64,000 nt of DNA, from positions 4,502,501 to 4,566,500 of the forward strand of contig NZ_CP140155.1 of NCBI RefSeq assembly GCF_034479375.1, read 5' to 3'. Positions within the stretch are counted from its first letter, which is position 1. Each line of letters opens with the position of its first letter. The notes beneath the pieces are model-generated. The model was not told where the DNA came from. It worked only from the letters and a program-made list of their open reading frames with translations, and made no database searches. A program made the translations under genes and the position numbers. Positions 46,514 to 54,582 of this stretch are shown here, piece by piece. This DNA is from Rhodopseudomonas palustris (GTDB lineage Bacteria; Pseudomonadota; Alphaproteobacteria; Rhizobiales; Xanthobacteraceae).

Positions 46514-46846
46514 GCTGGGAGCGCTCCCGCGGTCTCGCTGTCGCGTATCTTCGCGCCGTGCATTGCTTGGATGCCGGCGCCGGTATCGATGGCAGATGGT
46601 TCGGCGGCAGAACCGTCGATCGAACATCTCGGAATCAAGATATGTCGGCCGTCATCGCTTGTCGATTGCGGCGTTCCATCCGGGATCCGACGATGCCGCA
46701 GACCAGCCACAACTCGATACTGCGTAGGACTACGAGGCGACGGCACGTCGCTGCCGTCATCCGCGCGCGCGCAGCGAATCTCCGGTACGGCGGGTCTGTC
46801 CCGATGAATGCCGGTGCGTGCGCGAGCGGGTTCGGCGAACCGGCTG
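46514..46846. other. Intergenic region upstream of the AraC gene
   Basis: 333 bases without a convincing gene, between the MBL hydrolase stop and the AraC start, both on the minus strand. No repeat of the GTCAT/ATGAC class, RNA or strong promoter was seen. It presumably holds the AraC gene's promoter. Confidence 0.4.
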
Positions 46847-47515
46847 CTACATCGCGCCTGTCAGGAACGGATTGGTCATGCGCTCCTGGCCGATGCTCGA
46901 TCCGGGGCCGTGGCCGCAGATGAAGCCGACGTCGTCGCCGAGCGGCAGCAGCTTGTCGGTGATCGACCGGATCAGCGTGGCGTGGCTGCCGCCGGGCAGG
47001 TCGGTGCGCCCGACCGAGCCCGCGAACAGCACGTCGCCCACCAGGGCGAACCGCATCGCGTCGTTGAAGAACACCACGCTGCCGGGCGAATGTCCGGGGC
47101 AATGCAGAATCGCGAAGCTGAGTTCGCCGACGCCGACATGGTCGCCCTCGTCCAGCCAGCGGTCCGGCGTGACGTCGCGGACGCCGTCGATGCCGAAGCT
47201 GCGGCCGCTGTTGACGACGTTGTCGAGCAGGAACTGGTCGTCGCGATGCGGGCCGACGACCGCGACCTTCAATGCGTCGCGCAGATCGGCGGCGCCGCCG
47301 ACGTGATCGATGTGGCCGTGGGTCAGCCAGATCGCCTCGACCGTCACCTTGGCGTTTTCGATCGCGGCCAGGATCTCCGGGACGTCGCCGCCGGGATCGA
47401 CCACGACCGCCTTGCGGGTGGCCTCACACCACAACAGCGTGCAGTTCTGCTGGAATGGCGTGACCGGAATGATCGCGGCGCCGGCTTTGGCTTTGGTGTC
47501 GGACGGGGTGCTCAT
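46847..47515 (-). CDS. MBL-fold metallo-hydrolase, glyoxalase II-like
   Basis: A 222-residue metallo-beta-lactamase-fold protein. [10 protein letters not shown] (about 69-78) holds the metal-binding His/Asp set. Further ligands are in [14 protein letters not shown] (about 134-147), [19 protein letters not shown] (about 157-175) and [12 protein letters not shown] (about 202-213). It is similar to YcbL-type glyoxalase II or related hydrolases and shorter than GloB at 1581. The ATG at 47515 is divergent from htpG with 166 bases between. The substrate is not settled. Confidence 0.85.
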   Translation of the reverse strand: MSTPSDTKAKAGAAIIPVTPFQQNCTLLWCEATRKAVVVDPGGDVPEILAAIENAKVTVEAIWLTHGHIDHVGGAADLRDALKVAVVGPHRDDQFLLDNVVNSGRSFGIDGVRDVTPDRWLDEGDHVGVGELSFAILHCPGHSPGSVVFFNDAMRFALVGDVLFAGSVGRTDLPGGSHATLIRSITDKLLPLGDDVGFICGHGPGSSIGQERMTNPFLTGAM

Positions 47516-47610
47516 GGCGCGACAATGCCGCCTCCGGCGCGGCAAGTCAAAGCGGGGCGGATCACAAAACGGACGCCTGATCGCCCGGCGTGATCGTCGC
47601 TTGCGCACGC

Positions 47611-47638
47611 CTTGCCATCATCCTCCCGCGCGCTATAT
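47611..47638 (+). promoter_or_regulatory. Probable heat-shock (RpoH) promoter of htpG
   Basis: CTTG (47611-47614), 17 bases, then GCTATAT (47632-47638). This matches the published alphaproteobacterial heat-shock consensus CTTG-N17-CYTATnT at all defined positions but one. It lies 44 bases upstream of the htpG ATG. Confidence 0.55.
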
Positions 47639-47681
47639 CCGGGTCTTCCCATTCACCTTTGTTCAGGATCGAGCGTCCCTC

Positions 47682-49568
47682 ATGACCACGATTGATACCG
47701 CCAGCGAGACGAAGCCGTTCCAGGCCGAAGTGGCCGAGCTTTTGAACCTGATGGTGCACTCGGTCTATTCCGAGACCGACATCTTCCTGCGCGAACTGAT
47801 CTCCAACGCCTCCGACGCGCTCGACAAGCTGCGTTACGAGTCGATCGCAAACCCTGCGCTGATGCAAGACGGCGGCGAGCCGAAGATCCGGATCGTGCCG
47901 AAGAAGGAGCCGGACACGCTGACCGTGATCGACAACGGCATCGGCATGGACCGCCAGGAGCTGATCGACAATCTCGGCACCATCGCTAAATCCGGCACCA
48001 AATCGTTCCTCACCAAGCTGACCGAGGCCAAGGACGGCGCCGGGCTGATCGGCCAGTTCGGCGTCGGCTTCTACGCGGCCTTCATGGTCGCCGACAGCAT
48101 CGTCGTCACCAGCCGTCGCGCCGGCTCGGCCGAGGCCTGGACCTGGTCGTCGTCGGGCGGCGCCGGCTTCGAGATCGCGCCGGCCTCCGAAGAGGCGGCC
48201 GCGCGGGTCAGCCGCGGCACCGAGATCGTGCTGCATCTGAAGCCCGAGGCATCGAAATATCTCGAGGCCTATCAGATCGAGCGCATCGTCAGCGAGTACT
48301 CCGACAACATCCAGTTTCCGATCGAACTGGTGCCCGAAGAGGGCGAGCCGCGCCAGATCAATTCGGCCAGCGCGCTGTGGCAGCGCTCGAAATCCGAACT
48401 GACCGAAGAGGACTACAAGCAGGCCTACCGGCAGATCGCCGGGGCGTTCGACGAGCCGGCGATGACGCTGCACTACCGCGCCGAGGGCCGGCAATCCTAT
48501 GCGGTGATGCTGTTCGCGCCGTCGTCCAAGCCGTTCGACCTGTTCGAGCCGGAGCGCAAGGGCCGTATCAAGCTCTATGTCCGCCGCGTCTTCATCACCG
48601 CGGACGCCGATCTGCTGCCGCCCTATCTGCGCTTTTTGCGGGGCGTGATCGACAGTGAGGACCTGCCGCTGAACCTGTCGCGCGAGATGCTGCAGAACAA
48701 TCCGCAGCTCGCGCAGATCCGCAAAGCGGTGACCGGCAAGGTGATCGGCGAACTCGACAGCCTCGCCGAGAAGCAGCCCAAGCAGTTCGCCAAGATCTGG
48801 GACGCGTTCGGCCCGGTGATCAAGGAAGGCCTCTACGAGGACTACGAGCGCCGCGAGAAGCTGCTGTCGCTGGCGCGTTTCACCACGACGGCCGGCGACA
48901 ATCGCACGCTCGCGCAATATGTCGAGGCGATGAAGGAGAACCAGACCGAGATCTATTATCTGGTCGGCGATTCGATCGAGCGGCTGAAGTCCAATCCGAA
49001 GCTGGAATCCGCGACCGCCCGCGGCATCGAGGTGCTGCTGCTGACCGACGCGGTCGATGCGTTCTGGACCTCCGGCCAGCTCGACTTCGGCGGCAAGCCG
49101 CTGAAGTCGCTGAGCCAGGGCGACATCAATTTCGACCTGATCCCGAAGCTCGATACCGACAAGGCCGAGGACAAGCCGGACGAGGCCAAGGCCGACGAGG
49201 CCACCGTGATCGCGGTGATCAAGGACGCGCTCGGCGATCGCGTCAGCGACGTCAAGGCGTCGCAGCGGCTGACCTCGAGCGCGTCGTGCCTCGTCGCCGG
49301 CGGCTTCGGGCCGGATCGCGAGCTGGAGAAGATGCTGGCCCGCGCCAACAAGGGCGCCGCCACCAAGCCGGTGCTCGAGATCAATCTCGGCCATCCGCTG
49401 GTCGCCGCCCTGGCCGACACCAGGGCCGACAAGGCCGACGCCACCGACCTGTCGTTCCTGCTGCTGGAGCAGGCGCAGATCCTCGACGGCGAATTGCCCG
49501 AAGACCCCGCCGCCTTCGCCGGCCGGCTCAACCGGCTGGTGCTGCGCGGCGTTGTTGCGCATGGTTAG
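47682..49568 (+). CDS. htpG: Molecular chaperone HtpG (Hsp90)
   Basis: ATP-dependent cytoplasmic chaperone. The 628-residue length is normal. The N-terminal GHKL ATPase has [17 protein letters not shown] (about 34-50), DNGIGM (about 86-91), GTIAKSGT (about 99-106) and [11 protein letters not shown] (about 126-136). The middle domain has [13 protein letters not shown] (about 331-343), with the Arg that touches the ATP phosphate. The C-terminal dimerisation domain starts near 510. The linker around 485-505 is Lys/Asp/Glu-rich. A heat-shock-type promoter is upstream. Confidence 0.97.
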   Translation: MTTIDTASETKPFQAEVAELLNLMVHSVYSETDIFLRELISNASDALDKLRYESIANPALMQDGGEPKIRIVPKKEPDTLTVIDNGIGMDRQELIDNLGTIAKSGTKSFLTKLTEAKDGAGLIGQFGVGFYAAFMVADSIVVTSRRAGSAEAWTWSSSGGAGFEIAPASEEAAARVSRGTEIVLHLKPEASKYLEAYQIERIVSEYSDNIQFPIELVPEEGEPRQINSASALWQRSKSELTEEDYKQAYRQIAGAFDEPAMTLHYRAEGRQSYAVMLFAPSSKPFDLFEPERKGRIKLYVRRVFITADADLLPPYLRFLRGVIDSEDLPLNLSREMLQNNPQLAQIRKAVTGKVIGELDSLAEKQPKQFAKIWDAFGPVIKEGLYEDYERREKLLSLARFTTTAGDNRTLAQYVEAMKENQTEIYYLVGDSIERLKSNPKLESATARGIEVLLLTDAVDAFWTSGQLDFGGKPLKSLSQGDINFDLIPKLDTDKAEDKPDEAKADEATVIAVIKDALGDRVSDVKASQRLTSSASCLVAGGFGPDRELEKMLARANKGAATKPVLEINLGHPLVAALADTRADKADATDLSFLLLEQAQILDGELPEDPAAFAGRLNRLVLRGVVAHG

Positions 49569-49657
49569 CGGCTGAATAACAAACAGGGTTACCGGATTTT
49601 TAATCCCTGGGTTGCACACTGGTCGGCATTGTAGCGCTGACCAGTTGTGTGAACCCC

Positions 49658-51346
49658 ATGCGTCTTTTCGCTTCGACCACGGCCGTCCTGATGCTGGCCG
49701 CAGGAACCGCAGCCGCCGCCGATCTGCCGCGGCTGCCTCTGCTCCCCGCCGCGCCGGTGCAGTGGAGCTGGACCGGCCTGTATTGGGGCGCGCATCTCGG
49801 CGGCAGCTTCGGGCAGACCAGCTTCAGCGATCCCGCCGGCCCCGGCCTCTACGGCGGCAGCGTCCGCAGCCCGGCAGCGCTCGCCGGCATTCAGGTCGGC
49901 TACAACTATCAGCCGAACGCCAATTGGCTGGTCGGCCTCGAGGCCGATCTCAGCGCGATGAACGGCAACGGCACCCAAAGCTGCATGGTCTCGTCCGGCC
50001 TGTTCATCTCGGCGAATTGCCGCGTCCGGCAGGATGCGATGGCGACCCTCACGGGTCGGGCCGGCCTCGTCACCGGCCCCGGCGGCCGCACGCTGCTCTA
50101 TGCCAAAGCCGGCGCCGCTTTCCTCAGCGAGCGTCTCGACATCACCACCGGCTATCCGATCGGATTGTCGACCGAGAACAATGACGGCCGCTGGGGCTGG
50201 ACCGCCGGCGCCGGCATCGAACGTGCGCTGGCGCCGGCCTGGTCGGTCAAGTTCGAATACGACTATGCGAATTTCGGCAACGCCGAGATGACGACGCCTG
50301 CGAGCTATCGGCTGGTCCCGGGCGTCGGCTATTTCGCCACGCCGCAAGGCGTCAGCAAGGTCGCCCAGGATCTGCACGCGGTGAAGGTCGGCCTCAATCT
50401 CAAATTCGGCGGCGACGTCGATGCGCGCTTCGACGACTACCACCTGCGCGGCCCGCAGGTGGCGGACGACGTCGTCGAGCGCGGCGCGATCGAGGTCGGC
50501 GGCCGGGTCTGGTACAGCTCGGGACGCTTCCAGAAAGACCTCGGCGCGACCACCAATCAGGGCCAGCAGAACATCCTGATCTCGCGGCTGGCCTATCAGA
50601 GCACGGCGGCGTCGGGCGAAATGTTCGGCCGCGTCGATGGTCCCTACGATACCTTCCTCAAGGGCTTCGCCGGCGGCGGCACGCTGTTGAGCGGCCACAT
50701 GAACGACGAGGACTGGATCGCCACTGACGGCATCCCGTATTCCAACACATTCCACGATCCGGTGAAGGGCAGCATCGCCTATGCGACGCTCGACGTCGGC
50801 TACAATCTGCTGCGCGGGCCGGGCTACAAGTTCGGCGGCTTCGTCGGCTATAACTACTACCGCGAGAACAAATCGGCCTATGGCTGCGTGCAGACCGCAG
50901 GCGCAAGCGCGTCGCAGATCTGCGGCTCGCCGATCGCCAACACTGTTCTGGCCATGACCGAAGACGACACCTGGCATTCGCTCCGGGTCGGATTCAACGG
51001 CGAACTCGGGCTCGGCCGCGGGCTGAAGCTGTCCGCCGACGCCGCCTATCTGCCCTATGTGAAGATGTTCGGAACCGATAATCACGTGATGCGCACCGAC
51101 GTCACCGATACCGTGTCGCCGGAGCGGGGAACCGGGCAGGGCGTGCAGCTCGAGGCGATCCTGTCGTATCAGGTCACGAACGCCTTCAGCGTCGGCGCCG
51201 GCGCGCGCTATTGGGCGATGTGGGCGACCACCAACGCCTACACCAACGCCTTCGGCTCGGAATGTCCGTGCCAGACGTTGCCGACGCGCACCGAACGCTA
51301 CGGAACTTTCCTGCAGGCGTCCTACAAATTCGACGGGCTCAGGTAG
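49658..51346 (+). CDS. Outer-membrane protein: Omp25-like barrel fused to omptin-like domain
   Basis: A 562-residue protein with a signal peptide ending TAAAADL at about residue 22. Residues 25-250 resemble Omp25/31-type barrels (WTGLYWGAHLGGSFGQT near the start, QDLHAVKVGLNLKFGG at the end). Residues 270-562 look like an omptin: AGGGTLLSGHMNDEDW matches the omptin block GGNMVDQDW, with Asp350 and Asp352 in the Asp-x-Asp position. GTDNHVMR places Asp474 and His476 in the Asp-x-His position. The protein ends in an aromatic strand, SYKFDGLR. ATG at 49658; a GTG at 49649 is in frame. The protease assignment is inferred from motifs. Confidence 0.75.
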   Translation: MRLFASTTAVLMLAAGTAAAADLPRLPLLPAAPVQWSWTGLYWGAHLGGSFGQTSFSDPAGPGLYGGSVRSPAALAGIQVGYNYQPNANWLVGLEADLSAMNGNGTQSCMVSSGLFISANCRVRQDAMATLTGRAGLVTGPGGRTLLYAKAGAAFLSERLDITTGYPIGLSTENNDGRWGWTAGAGIERALAPAWSVKFEYDYANFGNAEMTTPASYRLVPGVGYFATPQGVSKVAQDLHAVKVGLNLKFGGDVDARFDDYHLRGPQVADDVVERGAIEVGGRVWYSSGRFQKDLGATTNQGQQNILISRLAYQSTAASGEMFGRVDGPYDTFLKGFAGGGTLLSGHMNDEDWIATDGIPYSNTFHDPVKGSIAYATLDVGYNLLRGPGYKFGGFVGYNYYRENKSAYGCVQTAGASASQICGSPIANTVLAMTEDDTWHSLRVGFNGELGLGRGLKLSADAAYLPYVKMFGTDNHVMRTDVTDTVSPERGTGQGVQLEAILSYQVTNAFSVGAGARYWAMWATTNAYTNAFGSECPCQTLPTRTERYGTFLQASYKFDGLR

Positions 51347-51466
51347 TGACGGCGGCGTGACGGCTCGTAGTCCCGCCGCGACGCCGCAACCAAGAATCCG
51401 CTGGGCAGCCGCCGGCTTCTTGATTAGTGTGCCCTCAATCAAAAAAGGCCCCGGGAGGCACGCTCG

Positions 51467-52660
51467 ATGAACGTCAGGATTTTCTCCGCCGCATTGGCGA
51501 CCAGCGCCCTGTTTGCGATTGCTCCGGCGTCGGCGCAGGGCGTCAAGATCGGCATCCTCAACGATCAGTCCGGCGTCTATGCCGACTACGGCGGCAAGTG
51601 GTCGCTCGAAGCCGCCAAGATGGCGGTCGAGGATTTCGGCGGCGAGGTGCTCGGCCAGAAGATCGAGATCGTCTCCGCCGACCATCAGAACAAGCCCGAC
51701 AACGCGGTCGCGATCGCGCGCAAATGGTACGACGTCGATGGCGTCGACATGATCACCGAACTGACCACCTCGTCGGTGGCGCTGGCGATCCAGGACCTGT
51801 CGAAGGAAAAGAAGAAGATCGACATCGTGGTCGGCGCGGCGACCTCGCGCATCACCGGCGATGCCTGCCAGCCTTACGGCTTCCATTGGGCCTACGACAC
51901 GCATGCGCTCGCGGTCGGCACCGGCGGCGCGCTGGTGAAGGCGGGCGGCGATTCCTGGTTCTTCCTCACCGCGGACTACGCCTTCGGCTACGCCTTGGAA
52001 AAGGACACCAGCGAAGTCGTCAAGGCGAACGGCGGCAAGGTGGTCGGCTCGGTCCGCCATCCGCTGAATTCGTCGGACTTCTCGTCCTTCCTGCTGCAGG
52101 CGCAAAGCTCGAAGGCGAAGATCGTCGGCCTCGCCAATGCCGGCCTCGACACCGCCAATTCGATCAAACAGGCCTCGGAATTCGGCATCGTCGCCGGCGG
52201 CCAGAAGCTCGCCGGCCTGTTGCTGACGGTCGCCGAGGTGCACGGCCTGGGGCTCAAGGCGGCGCAGGGCCTGGTGCTGACCGAGGCGTATTACTGGGAC
52301 CGCGACGACAAATCCCGCGAATTCGCCGAACGCTTCTTCAAGCGCACCAACCGGATGCCGAACATGATCCAGGCCGGCACCTATTCGGCGACGCTGTCCT
52401 ATCTCAAGGCGGTGAAGGCCGCCGGCACCAAGGACACCGAAGCGGTGGCGGCGAAGCTCAAGAAGCTCCCGGTCGACGACGCTTTCGCCAAAGGCAAGGT
52501 GCTGGCCAACGGCCGCTTCGTCCACGATCTGTATCTGTTCGAGGTGAAGAAGCCGGAAGAGTCGAAGAAGCCGTGGGATTACTACAAGCTGATCTCGACG
52601 GTGGAGGGCTACATGGCGTTCCCGAGCGCGGCCGAGAGCGGCTGCCCGCTGACCAGGTAG
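51467..52660 (+). CDS. Branched-chain amino acid-type ABC substrate-binding protein
   Basis: A 397-residue periplasmic protein of the type I (LivJ-like, Peripla_BP_6) family with a signal peptide ending PASAQG at about residue 24. VKIGILNDQSGVYADYGG (about 26-43) is the conserved start, and VDMITELTTSSVALAIQDLS covers the first ligand loop. The ligand may be a branched-chain amino acid, urea or an aromatic acid. No permease or ATPase genes are adjacent. GGGAGG nine bases before the ATG. A perfect hairpin follows the stop at 52688. Confidence 0.88.
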   Translation: MNVRIFSAALATSALFAIAPASAQGVKIGILNDQSGVYADYGGKWSLEAAKMAVEDFGGEVLGQKIEIVSADHQNKPDNAVAIARKWYDVDGVDMITELTTSSVALAIQDLSKEKKKIDIVVGAATSRITGDACQPYGFHWAYDTHALAVGTGGALVKAGGDSWFFLTADYAFGYALEKDTSEVVKANGGKVVGSVRHPLNSSDFSSFLLQAQSSKAKIVGLANAGLDTANSIKQASEFGIVAGGQKLAGLLLTVAEVHGLGLKAAQGLVLTEAYYWDRDDKSREFAERFFKRTNRMPNMIQAGTYSATLSYLKAVKAAGTKDTEAVAAKLKKLPVDDAFAKGKVLANGRFVHDLYLFEVKKPEESKKPWDYYKLISTVEGYMAFPSAAESGCPLTR

Positions 52661-52687
52661 GCGACGGTCGATCGGCGGAAAGAACGA

Positions 52688-52714
52688 GGCCGGCGCTCCG
52701 CAAGGACGCCGGCC
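52688..52714 (+). terminator. Hairpin after the substrate-binding protein gene
   Basis: A perfect 8-bp stem, GGCCGGCG/CGCCGGCC, with an 11-nt loop, 28 bases after the stop. It lacks a U-run, so it may be a Rho-assisted terminator or an mRNA-stabilising structure. Confidence 0.35.
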
Positions 52715-52794
52715 GTGTGTCTGGTCGACGCTGGAGCCGTTCTGTCTCAAATGGATTCAGCACTGGCGTTCCGGGACGCTCACCACAATTACGA

Positions 52795-52900
52795 CCTCAT
52801 GGTGAGGAGGCGCGCAGCGCCGTCTCGAACCATGCGCCACCGGCACTGCGTCGCCCCATCCTTCGAGACGCCCGGCTTCGCCGGGCTCCTCAGGATGAGG
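52795..52900. repeat. CTCATGGTGAGG/CATCCTTCGAG-type repeat, copy 2
   Basis: CCTCATGGTGAGGAGGCGCG...CCATCCTTCGAGACGCCCGG ...CTCAGGATGAGG. It is the same element as 20634-20753, differing mainly in the middle. It lies in the 374-base gap between the binding-protein and MAPEG genes. Confidence 0.85.
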
Positions 52901-52969
52901 GGGCAGTGCACTTGGCAAGGTCCATATCGCTTCAATCAGTCGATGAAACGCTCTAGTACCAGGCGCAGC

Positions 52970-53013
52970 CGTCGCCCTTCGAGGGCCGCTTCGCGGTCAC
53001 CTCGGGGTGACGG
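52970..53013. repeat. CGTCGCCCTTCGAGGG-type palindromic fragment
   Basis: CCGTCGCCCTTCGAGGGCCG and CGGTCACCTCGGGGTGACGG form two adjacent small hairpins. It looks like half of another REP-type unit; no second copy is in the window. Confidence 0.45.
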
Positions 53014-53034
53014 CGCTCGTGCTTCGCTGACGGC

Positions 53035-53427
53035 TCACTTCCCCAGCATCTGATGCACGACGCCGTAGACCGAGCCGCCCCACAGGGCGGCGGCGGCGAC
53101 CATCTGCACCGCGAAGCCGGCGCCGCGCTTCGGCGCCGCATCGGCATAGCCGATCATGTACATCACCCGGCCGATGATCCAGACGCCGCCGAGCGCGGCG
53201 GCGAAGGCGTCGCTGAGATAATAGGCAAACAGCCACAGCGACGGCAGGAAGATCGGCAACCATTCCAGCGTGTTGGCCTGCACCCGGAAGACACGTTCGA
53301 AATCGGGATGGCCCGAAATCGCCGGCGCCTTGACGCCGTACAGCATCCGCGCGCGCGCGACGTTCACCGAGGTGTAGAAATAGAACATCAACGCCAGCAG
53401 GGTCGCGATCGTGGTGTAGTGAAACAT
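53035..53427 (-). CDS. MAPEG family membrane protein
   Basis: A 130-residue protein with four membrane segments at about 4-22, 58-78, 80-100 and 108-126. The MAPEG hallmark FERVFRVQANTLEWLPIFLP is at about 44-63, with the usual Glu and Asn in helix 2. Bacterial MAPEG proteins may act as glutathione transferases or peroxidases; the activity here is not known. ATG at 53427 with GGGAGCCCTGG upstream. Confidence 0.85.
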   Translation of the reverse strand: MFHYTTIATLLALMFYFYTSVNVARARMLYGVKAPAISGHPDFERVFRVQANTLEWLPIFLPSLWLFAYYLSDAFAAALGGVWIIGRVMYMIGYADAAPKRGAGFAVQMVAAAALWGGSVYGVVHQMLGK

Positions 53428-53493
53428 CCCAGGGCTCCCAACGATATGATTTGTTCTGTCCGGCTGAAGCCGCCGGTTGCCGCCAGATTGAAC

Positions 53494-54582
53494 TCAATAG
53501 CCGGTCATCTCAAGATATCCGTTGCCGCTCTGGCTGCCGCTGAACGAGATCGGCCCCTCCCAATAGGGAAAGCTGGTGCCCATCCAGCTTTGCGGGTTGA
53601 GCGGCGTGGTCGTGATCGACAGGCCATGGCCAGGCACCCCGACGCGCCAGCGCGTCGGCAGCTTGCGGCCGGCGGTGTCGGTGAAGCCGGTCGGCTCCAG
53701 CGTGATGGCGTCCGGGGCGAGCTGTTCTGAGCGGCCGTCGAGCCCGATCCAGTTGCCGGCGAAATAGGCGCTGCCGTCGCTCTGTCGCAGCCGGAACAGC
53801 ATCACCTTCTCGCCGGAGGCGAGATGCAGCGAGAACCAGTCCCAGCCGGTCTGGTCGGAGGCGAGCGGCTGGCTCGACCATTCGCGGTCCATCCAGGCGG
53901 TGCCGTTGACCTCGATCGGCCGGCCGTCGATCGTCAGCGTCCCGCGCGCGGCGAAATACGGCTGGCTGTAGTAATACGACGCTTGGCCGCGGTCGGATTT
54001 GCGCGAAAAGCCTTTGTCGCCCTGCAGCACCAGCGGCCGCTCGGCAGTCAGCCGCAGCCGGTAGCCGAAGTCCGATCCCGCGGCGGTGACGTCGAGCGGC
54101 GACAGCGTCGCCGCAGCCATCGCCTCGCCGCCGGTCATCTGCCAGTCGTCGATCGCGGCGCGAAACGGCGCGGCAGTGATCCCGGCCTGTCCGATGCCGC
54201 CGCGTGAAAACTTCTCGGCGTAGCGATGCGTCTCGGCGCTGGTGAGCCCCGCATGCGCCATCCAGACCTGCTGATTGGCCCAGCCGTCGCGCTGCGGGCC
54301 GGGCGTCATCGCCTGCCGGAACAGCGTCCATTGCACGCCGTAAGCCTTGCCGCCGGCGTCCTGCAGATTCGCCGTGAGGTACCACCACTCGATGCGGAAA
54401 TCCGGATGCGCGCCGTGGTCGGCCGGAAAACTCAGCACCCGTCCCGGCACCACCGGCGCGAATTCGCCGGCCTCGCTGCCGAGCCCGGCGAAGCCTTGCG
54501 CCAGCGCGCGCGGACCACCGAGGCCGAGCGCGAGCAGGCCGCCGGCGACCGCGCGGCGTGAGATCGGATGGCTAGCGCTCAT
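53494..54582 (-). CDS. Lipocalin-like AttH/CrtC-family protein
   Basis: A 362-residue exported protein. The N-terminus has a twin-Arg-like signal, SRRAVAGGLLALGLGG, with cleavage near LAQG, suggesting Tat export. The body is two lipocalin-type barrels with the conserved FRIEWWYLTANL (about 62-73), QASYYYSQPYF (about 200-210) and GTAWMDREWSSQPL (about 227-240), as in AttH and CrtC carotenoid hydratases. It is the last gene of an operon with an FtsX-type ABC transporter; its ATG overlaps the permease stop by 11 bases. Its substrate may be a lipid or a cell-surface compound. Confidence 0.82.
   Translation of the reverse strand: MSASHPISRRAVAGGLLALGLGGPRALAQGFAGLGSEAGEFAPVVPGRVLSFPADHGAHPDFRIEWWYLTANLQDAGGKAYGVQWTLFRQAMTPGPQRDGWANQQVWMAHAGLTSAETHRYAEKFSRGGIGQAGITAAPFRAAIDDWQMTGGEAMAAATLSPLDVTAAGSDFGYRLRLTAERPLVLQGDKGFSRKSDRGQASYYYSQPYFAARGTLTIDGRPIEVNGTAWMDREWSSQPLASDQTGWDWFSLHLASGEKVMLFRLRQSDGSAYFAGNWIGLDGRSEQLAPDAITLEPTGFTDTAGRKLPTRWRVGVPGHGLSITTTPLNPQSWMGTSFPYWEGPISFSGSQSGNGYLEMTGY

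Noticed and set aside
49589..52750. Open minus-strand frame of 1053 codons opposite the outer-membrane and binding-protein genes
   Set aside because: Arg/Ala/Gly-heavy composition, crosses two well-supported genes and the intergenic gap, and shows no family motifs. Such shadows are expected at this G+C content.
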